From Mesodorylaimus sp. YZB2_4 (taxonomy: Eukaryota; Nematoda; Enoplea; Dorylaimida; Dorylaimidae), in NCBI GenBank assembly GCA_030248295.1, contig JASANH010000556.1, positions 1-64,000 on the forward strand: a stretch of DNA of 64,000 bases, written 5' to 3'. Position numbers and translations under genes: made by a program. The notes below the pieces were generated by a model. That model made no database searches. It saw only the letters and a program-made list of their open reading frames with translations, and was not told where the DNA came from. Shown here one piece after another: positions 23,886 through 47,663 of the stretch; the stretch's first letter is position 1; each line of letters begins with the position of its first letter.

Positions 23886-23959
23886 GCCGCGATAGCTCAG
23901 TTTGGGAGAGCGTTAGACTGAAGATTTAAAGGTCGCTGGTTCGATCCCGGCTCGTGGCA
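23886..23959 (+). tRNA. tRNA-Phe (GAA)
   Basis: A complete cloverleaf: acceptor GCCGCGA/TCGTGGC with discriminator A, D-arm GCTC..GAGC, anticodon loop CTGAAGA (GAA), T-arm with GGTTCGATCCC. Compared with the copy at 26442-26514 it has one extra T in the D-loop and a C-to-T change in the anticodon stem that leaves a G-U pair. No intron. Confidence 0.93.
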
Positions 23960-24051
23960 TTCAGCTTCTTTTGGTTTCATCAATGTTGATTTTAAGTCTT
24001 TCGATTCTTCCAATTGTTAGAAGCAATATACTGTATAGTGCGAGTACAAAT

Positions 24052-24140
24052 CATTTCGTGTAAAATGTGTCCCTTCACCCTCGAGTGCGCATAAGCGTTT
24101 GGTGATGTGATAAAACAGGAACAGGAACAGGAACAAAGAC
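24052..24140 (+). repeat. SINE family S1, 5'-truncated copy
   Basis: The body gtaaaatgtgtcccttcacc, the words gtgcgcataagcgtt and ggtgat, and a hexamer tail (aacagg)n match the fuller element at 38375-38545. The tRNA-like head is missing. The differing tail hexamers (aacagg here, aacatg there) indicate independent tail growth. Confidence 0.8.
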
Positions 24141-24437
24141 TGCAGTGTTTTGTCATTCGCTCCCTGGGCGGTACAAAATTGTTACTTTTTCTCGGCATCA
24201 AGTAACCGTTTTGAAAGCCGTCAGATTCTAGTTTTCTGTACAGTATCAGCAACAACGGCGGCTTCCTCCTTTTGCCTTCGATGAAGCCAGAAAATACCGC
24301 AATAATAGTTATTATGCTGGCTCATTATTCTTGCGTTGTCCTTCTGAATCTGCAGTTTGTATATCCTGTACCAACAAACATTTAAGTCAATTTACTGTCA
24401 TAATAGCCGAATCTCAAAATTAAGGCTCACTCTTTTC

Positions 24438-25805
24438 CTAGTAAAACAAAGCCCTTAATTTTGGAGCATCGCCATCGCGTCTGTTCATATGCAAATATGA
24501 TTTCATCAATTCGGGAATACAATCCAGATTTTCTATCACATTATCAGCTTGAATCTTAAAATGCTGTCGGATTTTTGTCCTGCACAGCTTCTTCAAATTC
24601 AAAAAGCTGCTTGATTGGCGCCACTCGAACAATGAACGAAGGACAATAGGGTTCGGTTTGATCTTTTTTATATGCAACCCACAGACACTAGCCGTCGTCA
24701 TTTTTAGCTTGTCTATGGGCCAAAGTAGATCGTATTCCTTGCTTAAATCAGCTCCGGATTCTAATAATAGTTCAACAATAAGCAAGGACGTCAAAGAAGG
24801 TTTAGAACCAGAGCAATATCGTAAGGCAGACCCAAGCGGGGAATCGGAACTATTGTATTGGACGATACTGTTTACCTGGCATCCCGCCCTCAGGCATATT
24901 TCTATCATATCAACATTTTGGCACATTATTGCTTCGTGTAAAAGAGAACGACCAGAATAGTCGAATGAATCTGGACAAGCTCCATTCGCCAACAACAGCT
25001 TTATAATGCCCGTGTCTAGCTTTGACCACTGCCGACCAGTGCAACCATACTTCAATGGTGTTTGGCCATCTTTGTTTCGAGAGTTGATTAATTCTGACGG
25101 TAATTTGCGCAACAAGGCACAAACCAGGTTGTAATGTTCAGACTGACACAAATTAGCATTATTTCTTAGACTATAATGCAGTGGATTCCGTCCTTCGTTA
25201 TCGATTAATTTGCCGATGGGTATCGATCGATTAGACTGATTTAATATGGATAGAAATTTTAAGATAATGTTGCCACATTCCACTGCGCAAGATAATAAAA
25301 ATGGTGTTATTCCGTTTTTGTTTGCATCTAAAAATATTGATTGAAATATTTCATCATTTCTTCCTTCGTCTTTTAAGTGACTGAGTAAGAGATCAGCTAA
25401 ATCCAGGCGACGGTCATTGTTATTGTAAAACTCCTGAACACTCGTCCGAGGGCTATCGAAGGAGAAGCGCCAGCATAAAACCGCGTGGTGCATGGGTGTG
25501 TACTGATTGTGGTCGGAATCGCGGATATTGCACTTATGAACGAGCAGGCATTTCATAACTGAAATATCGCAGCCTAGTAATATGGCCAATGACAAAATCG
25601 GTGTTTGGAATTTCCCAAAATTACGGACATTCGATTTTCGAATGGTGTCTTCTAACATTGAGACATTGCCAGATCGCAGAGAAAATATTATTCGAGCTTG
25701 CGCAAACGATAGATTTGATGCAAAAAGGGAATTGTAGATGGCGTAATGATCAAGACGGAGATCAAGATCGTTCATATTTTTAAATTCTAGTATTTTAGGC
25801 TTCAA
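24438..25805 (-). CDS. Ankyrin-repeat and SOCS-box (ASB-like) protein, single exon
   Basis: An uninterrupted minus-strand frame of 455 codons from the ATG at 25805. Several ankyrin repeats are visible: YTPMHHAVLCW (about residue 105), NGITPFLLSCAVECG, EGRNPLHYSLRNNAN, DGQTPLKYGCTG with IIKLLLANGACPD, SGRSLLHEAIMCQN, and LIVELLLESGADL. Near the C-terminus, LKKLCRTKIRQHF followed by CIPELMKSYLHM has the spacing of a SOCS box (elongin BC-binding LxxLCRxxIR, then a Cullin-box-like Pro-Leu-YL end). Such proteins are substrate receptors of Cullin-5 E3 ligases. Absence of introns in an intron-rich region suggests origin by retroposition. The flanking tRNA genes are unrelated. Confidence 0.85.
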   Translation of the reverse strand: MKPKILEFKNMNDLDLRLDHYAIYNSLFASNLSFAQARIIFSLRSGNVSMLEDTIRKSNVRNFGKFQTPILSLAILLGCDISVMKCLLVHKCNIRDSDHNQYTPMHHAVLCWRFSFDSPRTSVQEFYNNNDRRLDLADLLLSHLKDEGRNDEIFQSIFLDANKNGITPFLLSCAVECGNIILKFLSILNQSNRSIPIGKLIDNEGRNPLHYSLRNNANLCQSEHYNLVCALLRKLPSELINSRNKDGQTPLKYGCTGRQWSKLDTGIIKLLLANGACPDSFDYSGRSLLHEAIMCQNVDMIEICLRAGCQVNSIVQYNSSDSPLGSALRYCSGSKPSLTSLLIVELLLESGADLSKEYDLLWPIDKLKMTTASVCGLHIKKIKPNPIVLRSLFEWRQSSSFLNLKKLCRTKIRQHFKIQADNVIENLDCIPELMKSYLHMNRRDGDAPKLRALFY

Positions 25806-26441
25806 GCTTACGATTAGCCTAGCAGAGATTGCTAGTCAATAAAGCAACGTAGGGCCGACGGCTAGTAGGCTAGCTGCTAGCTGCTAAATGTCGGGCACCT
25901 AGTAGAAGGCTGTTACGCTCTCTACTGGCGAGTGGACAGCGCGAGATCTGGCCAGCTGTCCTCCCACGCACGCAGTCCGCAGCCGCTTCTTCTAGCTGTG
26001 AGCAAATACTGGTGGCAGCATATTGATTGTGCATAGTCTCCAGCAACACAGCAGTCACTTTTTTCCGAGCCATGTGCAGTAGATTGGTATACAACGGGTA
26101 TACTGTAAATCAACCAAATTTTCGCTATCGCTGCTGTATGAACAGTGGATGAGGGCAAAAAGGACAAAGAAAGGTAGCTGAAGGAAGTTTGTGTTGTTGC
26201 GGTGTTGATGAACAATACAAAACGTTTGGCGGGGTAAAATGATTTGGAAACGTTGAAAATTAGCCTTCTAAAGACTGTGACACTGTTACCAACTGTTACC
26301 ACATTACAATGCTCATATTACAGTGGCAATGAACTGTGCATTTGTCATTTTGAATAAAAAGCACCTAGAAAAAAAGATGGAAAATGATTTGAAGCCTCCT
26401 AATTGAAAAAATGGCATCTTACGATTAGAGAAAAACAATTT
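25806..26441. other. Upstream region of the ASB-like gene
   Basis: No gene is seen. It contains small imperfect repeats of gctagta/gctagctgc near 25855-25885. The promoter of the ASB-like gene is expected here. Confidence 0.35.
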
Positions 26442-26514
26442 TGCCACGAGCCGGGATCGAACCAGCGACCTTTAGATCTTCAGTCTAACGCTCTCCCAAC
26501 TGAGCTATCGCGGC
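26442..26514 (-). tRNA. tRNA-Phe (GAA)
   Basis: A complete 73-nt cloverleaf on the minus strand with a perfect anticodon stem (TTAGA/TCTAA), anticodon GAA, the same acceptor stem as the copy 2.5 kb away and no intron. B-box GGTTCGATCCC is intact. Confidence 0.95.
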
Positions 26515-26805
26515 CACATCAAGTGATGCAGCCACGTACGAAGGTGGGGGTGCAAGGGTGCAAATGAACCCCCTTCCAGAAAAAGTGTCAACCTGCACAC
26601 ATTTTTCCCCATGCCCAGCACTCCGTACAGAAGTTAAAGTGCTTGGAATCATTATGCTTAAACGTTTACAGAGAGAAAATCAATTTCTTGGAGCCTGAAA
26701 ACCCAATTTTTTCGCCTCCGGCGGGGATCCCGCCCCGCATCCCCCCTACCTCAAATCCTGCGCAGGAGGGGGCCAAAAGGACAAATTTAGACCTGTTTGA
26801 TACCA
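26515..26805. other. Short unannotated stretch
   Basis: About 290 bp with a GC-rich block around 26715-26775 (ctccggcggggatcccgccccgc). No gene or RNA is recognised. Confidence 0.3.
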
Positions 26806-27180
26806 CAGTTGACAATTGACCAATTTTGTACCACAGTCGCCTGAACTACGAGGGCATCGTGTGTCGTTATGCTGGCTCAGTCGCTCGTCCTCCATGCGAG
26901 ATATATCCACGGTAAGTGATTATTATCGAGCTCAGATATTCGAGAAAAATCTGATTGACTAGGAGAAGCGTACGAGGGCATCGTGTGTCGTCATGGTGGC
27001 TCTGTCGCTCATATCTCTTCTCCTACTCAATCAAATTTTTCTCGAATATTTGAGCCCGATAATAATCACTTACCGTGGATATATCTCGCATGGAGGACGA
27101 ACGGCTGAGCCAACATGACGACACACGATGCCCTCGTAGTTCTGGCGACTGTGGTACAAAATTGGTCAACTATCAACTGT
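26806..27180. repeat. Long inverted repeat (hairpin, arms about 160 bp)
   Basis: Left arm 26806-26966 and right arm 27017-27180 are reverse complements with few mismatches over their whole length, starting acagttgacaattgaccaat / attggtcaactatcaactgt. The 50-bp loop repeats part of the arm (acgagggcatcgtgtgtcgt), so the unit is partly triplicated. Transcribed, it would fold into a long double-stranded RNA. No coding sequence. Confidence 0.9.
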
Positions 27181-27267
27181 CTAGAATAGGGACTTACAGC
27201 AGCACACTGGACTGAGGGCACAGCTCTAGTATACTTACAGTACATGTCGATGCTTATAGAGTCTTTG

Positions 27268-28862
27268 CAATCTATCTGTAGCCGCCGCCAGCCAGTCGGG
27301 CCGTGGCGCCAGGCTGTCGGCTGCATACACGAGCCGAAAGAATCAAAAGTCAAGAAACATCGAGGCCATGGATCCTGCGCATCTTTATGCTACTGTAGGA
27401 CCGCGAAACTACTCATGTAATTTTCCATCCGCCTGGCAGCTATTGGAGTGGAACTGGTTCTGTGATTCGCCAAGTCAGTATTTCAGGGAGTAATCTAAAG
27501 TATGAGACCCGCTTATGACCTTGGCCAATTCGCATATTTCATAATTTTTACATTTATGTGATTTGCCCTGATTACAGGAACTACTGTACTCCTTCCATCC
27601 GTCCCAAATGTTCAACGTCCAATATTCCTGTTTTAAAATAAGCGATCGAAGCACTTGCTCCGATCTTGAGGATCACACAAATTTGCGATGGCAAATCTCA
27701 TAATATAATTCATATTTCACAGCATGTTCATATTATACTTTCTATATTTTGTGCCCAGCCCTCCTGATTAGGTCAAAGCATATCCATTGAGTTTAAAAAG
27801 CAGTGATATTGGTGTACATTAGCCAATACTGTATGGCCTGAATTTTCAGTCTATCGCTGCGCAATACTAGAATCAAAAGCTCCATAATCCTTTGCTTTTG
27901 ACGTCTGCTCGATGGCTAGTCTTCGATCAAGTAAAGAGCGAAGTAGCCCATCTCTGGGCAGGGCAGGTTTGAGGCCAGTTGTCACGGAACCTTCTTTTCT
28001 GGGCTGGCACAGGGCGTTTTCAGGATTTGTAAGAGGATAAGGTGTTGGGCCTTAGGTTTCAGAGAAGATTTTTTTGGTGCTTATGCCAATTTCTATCCAT
28101 AAAAATCACGAGGTGTCAACTGATAATTTGATGGAAACACGATTAGTGTTTCCATCATGGCGCTGCCAATATCAGGGGCTTGCACCTGGCAGACTTAAGG
28201 ACAAAGTCAGGTTTTTGGGTGCCCAACCTTGTTTGTCATGGCACCACACTCTGGTTGCTGGTCTTCTAGTTGGCATTCATATGCCTGAATCAAAATTAGC
28301 AAGCGTGTCTAAATCTTCGTTTCCCTTAGTGCCTGTACATGGTCTTCACTAATGCTCGGATCTACAGTGTGTCCATGTATACGAAATTATCACCAAAAGT
28401 GCAATCTCAGAGCAGCTGCAAAACCACTATAGCACGCCAATCTTTGCACAGATTGGTCTTGTGAGGCATGCACTCATCGCCGGCATTCAGCTGGGCCAGC
28501 TCTTTCCAAGGAAGGTCGATAAGAAGTCCAGGCACTAGCGGGCCTTTGCCGTGGCATTGCTTCTGCACCCTCAATTTTATACTTATCTTTTCTTATCTTT
28601 ATACTGCTCTTTTAATTAATATATGAAGGATCTCACTCATTGTCAGCTTGACAAACATTGTAGGCTGCTATCTTATGTATATTCGACGATTCTTTATACC
28701 AGACGTGGTACCGCATTTGAAATCTTACGCGGTCCTAGCAAAAAGATGCGCAGGATCCATGGCCTCGATGTTTCTCGACTTTTGATTCTCCCGGTTGTGT
28801 ATGCAGCCGACGCCCTGGCGCCACGGCCCGACTGGCTGGCGGCGGCCACAGATGGATTGTGC
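27268..28862. repeat. Inverted-repeat pair flanking about 1.3 kb
   Basis: 27268-27405 and 28724-28862 are about 90% identical in opposite orientation: ccgccagccagtcgggccgt against acggcccgactggctggcgg, then aacatcgaggccatggatcc against ggatccatggcctcgatgtt. The 1.3 kb between has no recognisable gene. It could be a transposon with subterminal inverted repeats or two copies of one repeat in head-to-head order. Confidence 0.85.
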
Positions 28863-29340
28863 ACGTGAATCTACCCTCGCAAACCATATGCACCTCTGTG
28901 CTAATTGCACAATTAAGTTTGCAATTAAGGTGGCAAACTTGTTAGATGAACCTACTATCCCGAAAATGCTATAGTTGGCCTACACTGTCTCTGCTTGCAG
29001 CAGATGTACTCTCATTCACGACATACTGAGGAACTTGCATAGCGACCGCGAATTTTTTAGCACAAACGATTTTCATGGAATTTTCTCCTGCGGTAACAAA
29101 CCAAGAAGTCGAAATAGTTGTACTTTATTGAAATCAGTTTCGCCTAGTTGAGTCACGCATAATTCGTATTCTATCAATCACTGGATGAGCTAATGACGCA
29201 CCATCCTCCACAAAAACACATCTCCTCAGTTAGCAAAGCCTGCGTCAATTTCATTTAAAAGCATATAAATGTAAGAAATTTCTAAGCAATGACAATCTAC
29301 TCCTATTTGGGAACTCAATCCTCCTACCATCCGCTTGCGA
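28863..29340. other. 3' flank of the 4F2hc-like gene
   Basis: No gene is seen. A minus-strand AATAAA (tttatt at 29124-29129) about 210 bp beyond the stop could serve the following gene. Confidence 0.4.
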
Positions 29341-35766
<6,426 letters not shown>

Positions 35767-37343
35767 GATAGTTGCACTTTCAGATTGGATGTCGGATGAT
35801 CAGCTAAATTAACAGGTTATTTTTAATTTGGATTAGTCGTGGCTGCGATAATGTGGCACGTGTCGCTTCACCCTCTGCTTATACCGCGTTTGGTGGTGGT
35901 GGTATGAGACACGAACATGAACCACAAACATATGTCGATTTGTCAAGAGCAACACGGGGACCCCCCCCCCCCCCGGCCAGCCAAGGCGTACACTATTGAT
36001 CAGTCTTTGGCGCTCTCCTGCATCCTATGACCATGCAATGCCTCTGTGGATTGCATCATACCACACCAGCGCGTAGGGGGGGGGGGGGGGGGGTGAAGGT
36101 ATCTATTTGCGCAGAGTACAGTCTGCACACTTATTGGAATTAGGCATGCCCCTTCCTTTGCTGGACGTTGCAACTAAACAAGATATACGAACGTCAAGAA
36201 AAGTGGGGGCTGATAAGTCGGCGAAACTAGTGCAGGTTGAAGCAAGCAAGCGCGGGCGACAACTTTTAATCACCTGAAACTGGCGTCAGTCAGTGGAGGA
36301 GAAAAGATCCAGGTTCAACAGAAGCTACAGCCAAAATCGAAATGTACAGTGTGCACATAGGAACTATTCTATTCAGACATTTTAGGTATATCTGATAACA
36401 ATAAGACGATCCGAGGACATCGGAAACGTCAAGCTGGGAGAAAGCAGCTGCATCAATGAGAGCTGTATAAATTTTCCCAAATCCAATTGCCTACAGCTCG
36501 GTGAACGTGGATACAGCGGATACAATAACAATCCAGTAACAAACAGTGGATACAGTAACAAACTGAGGAAATAGGCCTGGCGTGTTTTATCAGAACACAT
36601 GGCCCCAATAATATTTCAGGCCAGACCAGCCTACTGTAAGACACCCATAATACACCCCATATACACTCAATATATACCTATATACACAGTATATATATAG
36701 AGCATATATATATATATATCGACTTAATGATAGATCATATATGCAGTATATATATACTGTATATCGACTTAATGATAGATCATATATGCAGTATATATAT
36801 ATATCGACTTATATAATGATCGATCCTTTGAAGTATATCCACGAAACATTTCAAAGAAAAGAATATAGAAAACTGCAGGATATCCAGCACATCAGATATC
36901 CCCGCCAAATAAAGAAATCAGACACGAGTTTCAATAGTTCTCCCTCAAAACCACAATATAAACCAATCTAAAGGAGCCCATGTGCAAAGGCAGAGAAAGG
37001 TCATGTAGGTACTATCAAAACCAGCAATTTTATCAGTAGGCCTATCTCCCCTTCACTCCCATCGCACCAAATTTATTCAAATCCACTCAACTCCACACCA
37101 CAACTTGGGGTTGTAGTGGATTTGGATAGATCGTTTTGACACTTCCTGTCCACGTGAGCGAACAGCTTCAAAATGCGCTAGGTAGCAACAGGGGCTGATG
37201 CTCAGGCGGTCAACGACACTATGTCTGCTACAACGCGCGAAACAACCATCCGCAAATTTTTACCGAAAATTCGAATCGAACGAAAATCGAAACTGTTTTC
37301 AAATTTGTGATCAGATTTTCGAATTCAATAGAAATCATTGATC
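35767..37343. other. Intergenic region between divergent 4F2hc-like and RPB6 genes
   Basis: No gene is seen; it should hold both promoters. Simple repeats dominate: a C-run at about 35960-35974, a G-run at about 36077-36094, and AT/TA repeats at 36660-36810 including two copies of a unit with tcgacttaatgatagatcat. A short palindromic tatatgcagtatatatactg stretch lies within. Confidence 0.5.
36660..36830. repeat. TA-rich tandem repeat
   Basis: A (TA)n-rich stretch in which a unit of about 50-55 bp starting tcgacttaatgatagatcat occurs twice and begins a third time. A microsatellite-derived minisatellite; no coding role. Confidence 0.7.
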
Positions 37344-41258
<3,915 letters not shown>

Positions 41259-41340
41259 TGAAATTAATCGATATTTGCAATTTTCATCTCAAAGTAAAGT
41301 GTTTTATGTTTTGCTTGGGTCATATTCTCTCATTCGACTG

Positions 41341-41346
41341 AATAAA
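41341..41346 (+). terminator. Poly(A) signal AATAAA of RPB6
   Basis: AATAAA 83 bp after the RPB6 stop. The next gene's acceptor lies about 110 bp further, the geometry of nematode operon junctions. Confidence 0.6.
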
Positions 41347-41444
41347 AGTTGATGCGCTGGTTTTCTGTGTATGCTGACGATGAGGCAGTGTACTGGTCAC
41401 CGATTGTTCCCAGCCTTTGATCATTCCGTTCACTCATGTGCGTC

Positions 41445-41457
41445 CTTTCCTGCAGAC
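41445..41457 (+). other. Candidate trans-splice acceptor before PTRHD1
   Basis: tcctttcctgcag ends 2 nt before the ATG at 41458, with no good upstream exon to cis-splice from. A pyrimidine-rich acceptor this close to a start codon is typical of spliced-leader addition. An in-frame extension to an ATG at 41371 also exists, so this is inference. Confidence 0.45.
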
Positions 41458-42214
41458 ATGGCGGCCAAGGATGCGATGGTAATGTACCTTATTTTACGCC
41501 GTGATTTACTGACCTCATTGAACTGGCCGATCGGTGCCTTGGTTGCGCAAGGGTGCCACGCTGCGACTGCCGTCTTGTGGACACACAAGGACGACCAGCA
41601 TGTTCGAGAGTACATGGCCGAAATGGATTCGATGAGGAAGGTGACTTTGGAGGTGAGCACTGCACTGGGGCGTGGGAGTGTAAAGTGAGCGTGCATGCGT
41701 GACTGGGCACGTGCACGTACACTATGAACCTGACCTTGGGAGTCTAACCTGAGGTTATGGGGGATGCAAATGAGGACTAAGTAATCAGCATCAGCTTCAG
41801 GGGCTGGTTAACAATCAGCTAGGACATGTCCTAAAGTTAGGATGATCTAATCACAATGATGTAGGATAGGACTTGGGGCGTCCTAATATTTAAGACGTGT
41901 CCTTGGTGACTTTGATACCTTGCCCAGGAACCTATCACCTGCTGCACATGTCAGTGATAGGCAGCGCTATCCCACATCACGGCAGTGTGTAACATACATT
42001 CCTATAGGATGAGTCACTGCACGTGCCCCTGTGATCTTTTCAGGCCGATACGGAACACTCATTGCGTTCCATATCCGAGAAACTGTCAGGGGCAGGCATC
42101 GATCATAAGCTGTGGATTGAACAACCCGAAAATGTAGCCACGTGTATCGCTGTCAAACCTTGCCCTAAATCACTTGTTCAACCACTGATGAAAGGACTGA
42201 AATTGTTCAAATGA
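41458..42214 (+). CDS. PTRHD1-like peptidyl-tRNA hydrolase domain protein, 2 exons
   Basis: Small protein of the PTH2-type fold; the cellular role of PTRHD1 is poorly defined. Exons 41458-41652 and 42044-42214 join in phase 0 for 121 aa. Start MAAKDAMVMYLILRRDL; then WPIGALVAQGCHAATAVLW (the PTH2 AQxxHA motif), HVREYMAEMDSMRKVTLE, and in exon 2 KLWIEQPENVATCIAVKP with the end KGLKLFK. Length agrees with the family core. An in-frame upstream ATG (41371) would add about 29 residues of unlikely composition, so the start next to the acceptor is preferred. It lies 200 bp after RPB6 on the same strand. Confidence 0.93.
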
Positions 42215-42420
42215 TATGGATTAAGTTTTGAATCGTGAACCAAGTAAATTGCGCGCAAACTACTAGCCCAGTGCATTCCGAAACGTAAGCCATTATTCAT
42301 TTCCATGCCTTAGACCAGAATATACCAAAAACGAGAAGCATTCCAGAAGAAAAATGAATCAGAAAACCAACAAAATGACATTCCTACCTAAGTTATTTCA
42401 TATGCACAAAATGATGGCGC

Positions 42421-45034
<2,614 letters not shown>

Positions 45035-47663
45035 TTCGTGCTACCACTTGAGTTAATCGCGATGAATAGATTTGTCAAAATCTCTTTGCTCGCAAGATCG
45101 ACCGATCAGTTTCAAAGTCCAACCAATCAAATTGCTGGCTGCCAAAATCGTCTCGACGACAATCGATGGACAATGGTGACTTCGCGCGCACAGCTGCGCA
45201 GATTTCGAGCTTGCTATAGGCATCTGAAATGGCGGGAAATTCAATTTCAAATATTGCTACCCACTGGCCACTGCTCCATCAAAAAGAAGTCCAGCAAAGC
45301 GGAATTTAAAATGAGATGCAACGAAACATTTACTGAAGAATGATATTATTCATAGCTGATATTCAAGCCGCCGAAATAAGCGTTTCGTGTTCATTCATAT
45401 GCCTCGCACAAAGCTCTACCATAGAAACCTCATATTTCAGATTTTTTTAATCGTAAGAAAGCACAGTAGAAGAGCGAAAGGCTTCAGGAAAGCCAATCTT
45501 TGCATCTGTATGATCGCGAATTGGTGCTACAGGTTGATCTTGCCTCCTCAGAGAAGCCACCTTCTACATTTGTACGACCCCGTGTAGGTTGATCATCTCC
45601 TTATCCTCCTGCTTTGCCCCTAAACACTAGGAGGGGGGCGAGAGAAAAGACTCCTATAGCTAAACAACGGCGATGTAAAACTTGGCATGGTTGCAGACAG
45701 AGCCGATTCTGGCGAAAGAACAAAAATTGCTGGCAGATGTGCTTGCCTGTAATCGGCTGTTGCGAATCGCCGTTTACTATTCCACCTCTATTGCCTAACA
45801 ACATGCACCTTGCTGAATGCTGATATAATATAGAGAGATCTTTTAGTCCACGTCAATCCATACATCATGTACATGTTTATGTTTTGCCACATCACAAACC
45901 TTAGTCGTGCACAGTAGCCATAGCAGCATCACATTGAAAAGCCAGTGACACAGCTAACAAGAAATAAGTCAGTGTGCATGTGTCGGCACGCGCTTTCAGT
46001 GCCATCATACCAGCCTCGTAGGTGGTGGGGCTGGCGGGCTATTTCAGTCACAGTCTTCGTAGTTGGAGCGCGTGCCTGAGTGAGCGGCAATCACTGTTCG
46101 CCGGGCGATTGTTTGCTGAGTAACTTTGGGAGGATCCTATTTTATGCAAAGATAAGGCAGCACCCTAAAATTTAAAATTGTCGACAGAAAACTCCGATCA
46201 TATCACTGAAAACACAAATCATGTCGGCAATACATTTAGAAAAACTAGTACTCGTACCATCATCCGGGGTGATTGCCTGATTTTTAGGGGCAAGCTCATG
46301 ATTTTTTAATTCCATCGCTGATTGGCTGATAGGCTGATAGGCCCTCGGTGGCTTTAACTTAACCTAGCGATTCGGCCAGTGATTTTTCTTTAATCAATGG
46401 CTGACCACGGCCACCAGAATCGCTGATCTAATCATCCTCTTCCTCTTCGATGCGCGACAACTGCCGAATCCAGCCACTTTTTTTTTAATTTTCTCTGATT
46501 TTCCTGACCCGATGTTTAAGAAACCAATGACGTCAGTAAACTTTAGCGAATATTTTATATCTTGGCCTTAGGAGTGACCTTAGTGACCTTAGAAGTGACC
46601 CTAGGAGTAGCTGAAGAAGTAGAATGCCTGGAGCAGTATCCTTGTGTCGCAGTAAAAGAGACTAGAGGATGCGATAGCAGGTGCTCCGCTACTTTGACTG
46701 TCCCATATTCCCAAGCTCCAAGTACGAGTACGGACAAGTACCCATGGAAGGAACGATAGCAGCGGCTTGCAAAAGGCAGAGCACTGTATATACGATAAAG
46801 GTCACGAAATAACTTCCTCCCATTGACCAAAAGTGCCCTGCCATGGCGAACAATTGCCCGGATACCAGCCTGCGGACTGGGCAGTGGGTGAAAGAAACAA
46901 GGCTTTGTCTCAAAATCCGTCAGTTCCACAGGCGTGGAGGTTCAGGGAACTGGTCCCCCACCCCTTAGTCAGGGTCAGGTGCGAGACCCAGATCGAGGGT
47001 CGAAGGCCGAATGACTGGCGGCTTGCAGCATCTGCAACAGGCTGAACGGCCGTGCATTAGAGAAGGGTATCGCGGGGAGCGGATGAACTCAATTATACCA
47101 CCAGGCAGGCCACCTAGTCGTAGGCGGCTGAGTCATCAACCCAACGGGTTTCAGCCTCGCCTGGAGGAGCGTATCGACTGGCCAACGAAGGCAAGCCAAT
47201 ACACTGCTCCGTGTATAAGGCAGCCAGTCAAGGCAACCAAATACACAACCTTCCCCACCGGCCAAACACGCCTATTGCACATCGGTTGAAGACTGGTCCA
47301 GAGCACCTGGTCCGAACTGCTCTGTGATCACTTCGGGTTCGGGTCAGTCAGAACCTCTTCGACCTCGGGGCAAGCCCAGGATACCAACAGGTAAAAACTG
47401 CTGGATTTTAAAACTATGCTGTGCTAATATTGCGTAGGTGCAGAAGTTCTGTTTGCAAAGCAAAATTTTACTTCAACTTGCAGACGTCACACAGAGAATG
47501 AGCGATTAGTAAAAGACATGACATCCGCACTTTTCGTTTAATGAATTTAAAACATATCTGAAACATTTTTATAACCCTCGCAAAATAATTACCCTGGCCT
47601 TCAAATTAGAGAGTGATTTTGAGATACAGCACGGAACACATACAGATTACAGCTACAGTAGGG
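45035..47663. other. Intergenic region, no gene confidently seen
   Basis: The Rpt3 promoter lies at its left end. A minus-strand open frame at 46555-46929 ends in a Thr/Lys-rich tail (RVTSKVTKVTPKAKI) and might be an unrecognised terminal exon, but nothing supports it. A copy of the R2 repeat occupies about 47105-47290. Confidence 0.4.
47105..47290 (+). repeat. R2 repeat copy
   Basis: Matches the reverse complement of 53330-53450: catcaacccaacg(g/c)gtttc, gcctcgcctggag, aatacactgctccgtg, aaccaaatacacaacctt, aacacgc in order. Unknown family; the catcaaccc-gggtttcag start resembles the core of R1, so the two may be related modules. Confidence 0.7.

Noticed and set aside
28074-28352. 92-codon plus frame inside the inverted-repeat pair
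   Set aside because: Composition looks random and there is no recognisable motif; length is expected by chance at this base composition.
41371-41457. Upstream ATG as the PTRHD1 start
   Set aside because: It would add about 29 residues of unlikely composition (Cys/His-rich) and ignore the good acceptor immediately before the ATG at 41458; left as an alternative.
46555-46929. 124-codon minus frame with a Thr/Lys-rich end
   Set aside because: Could be an exon, but there is no similarity, no clear acceptor choice and no partner exons, so it is only mentioned in the region entry.
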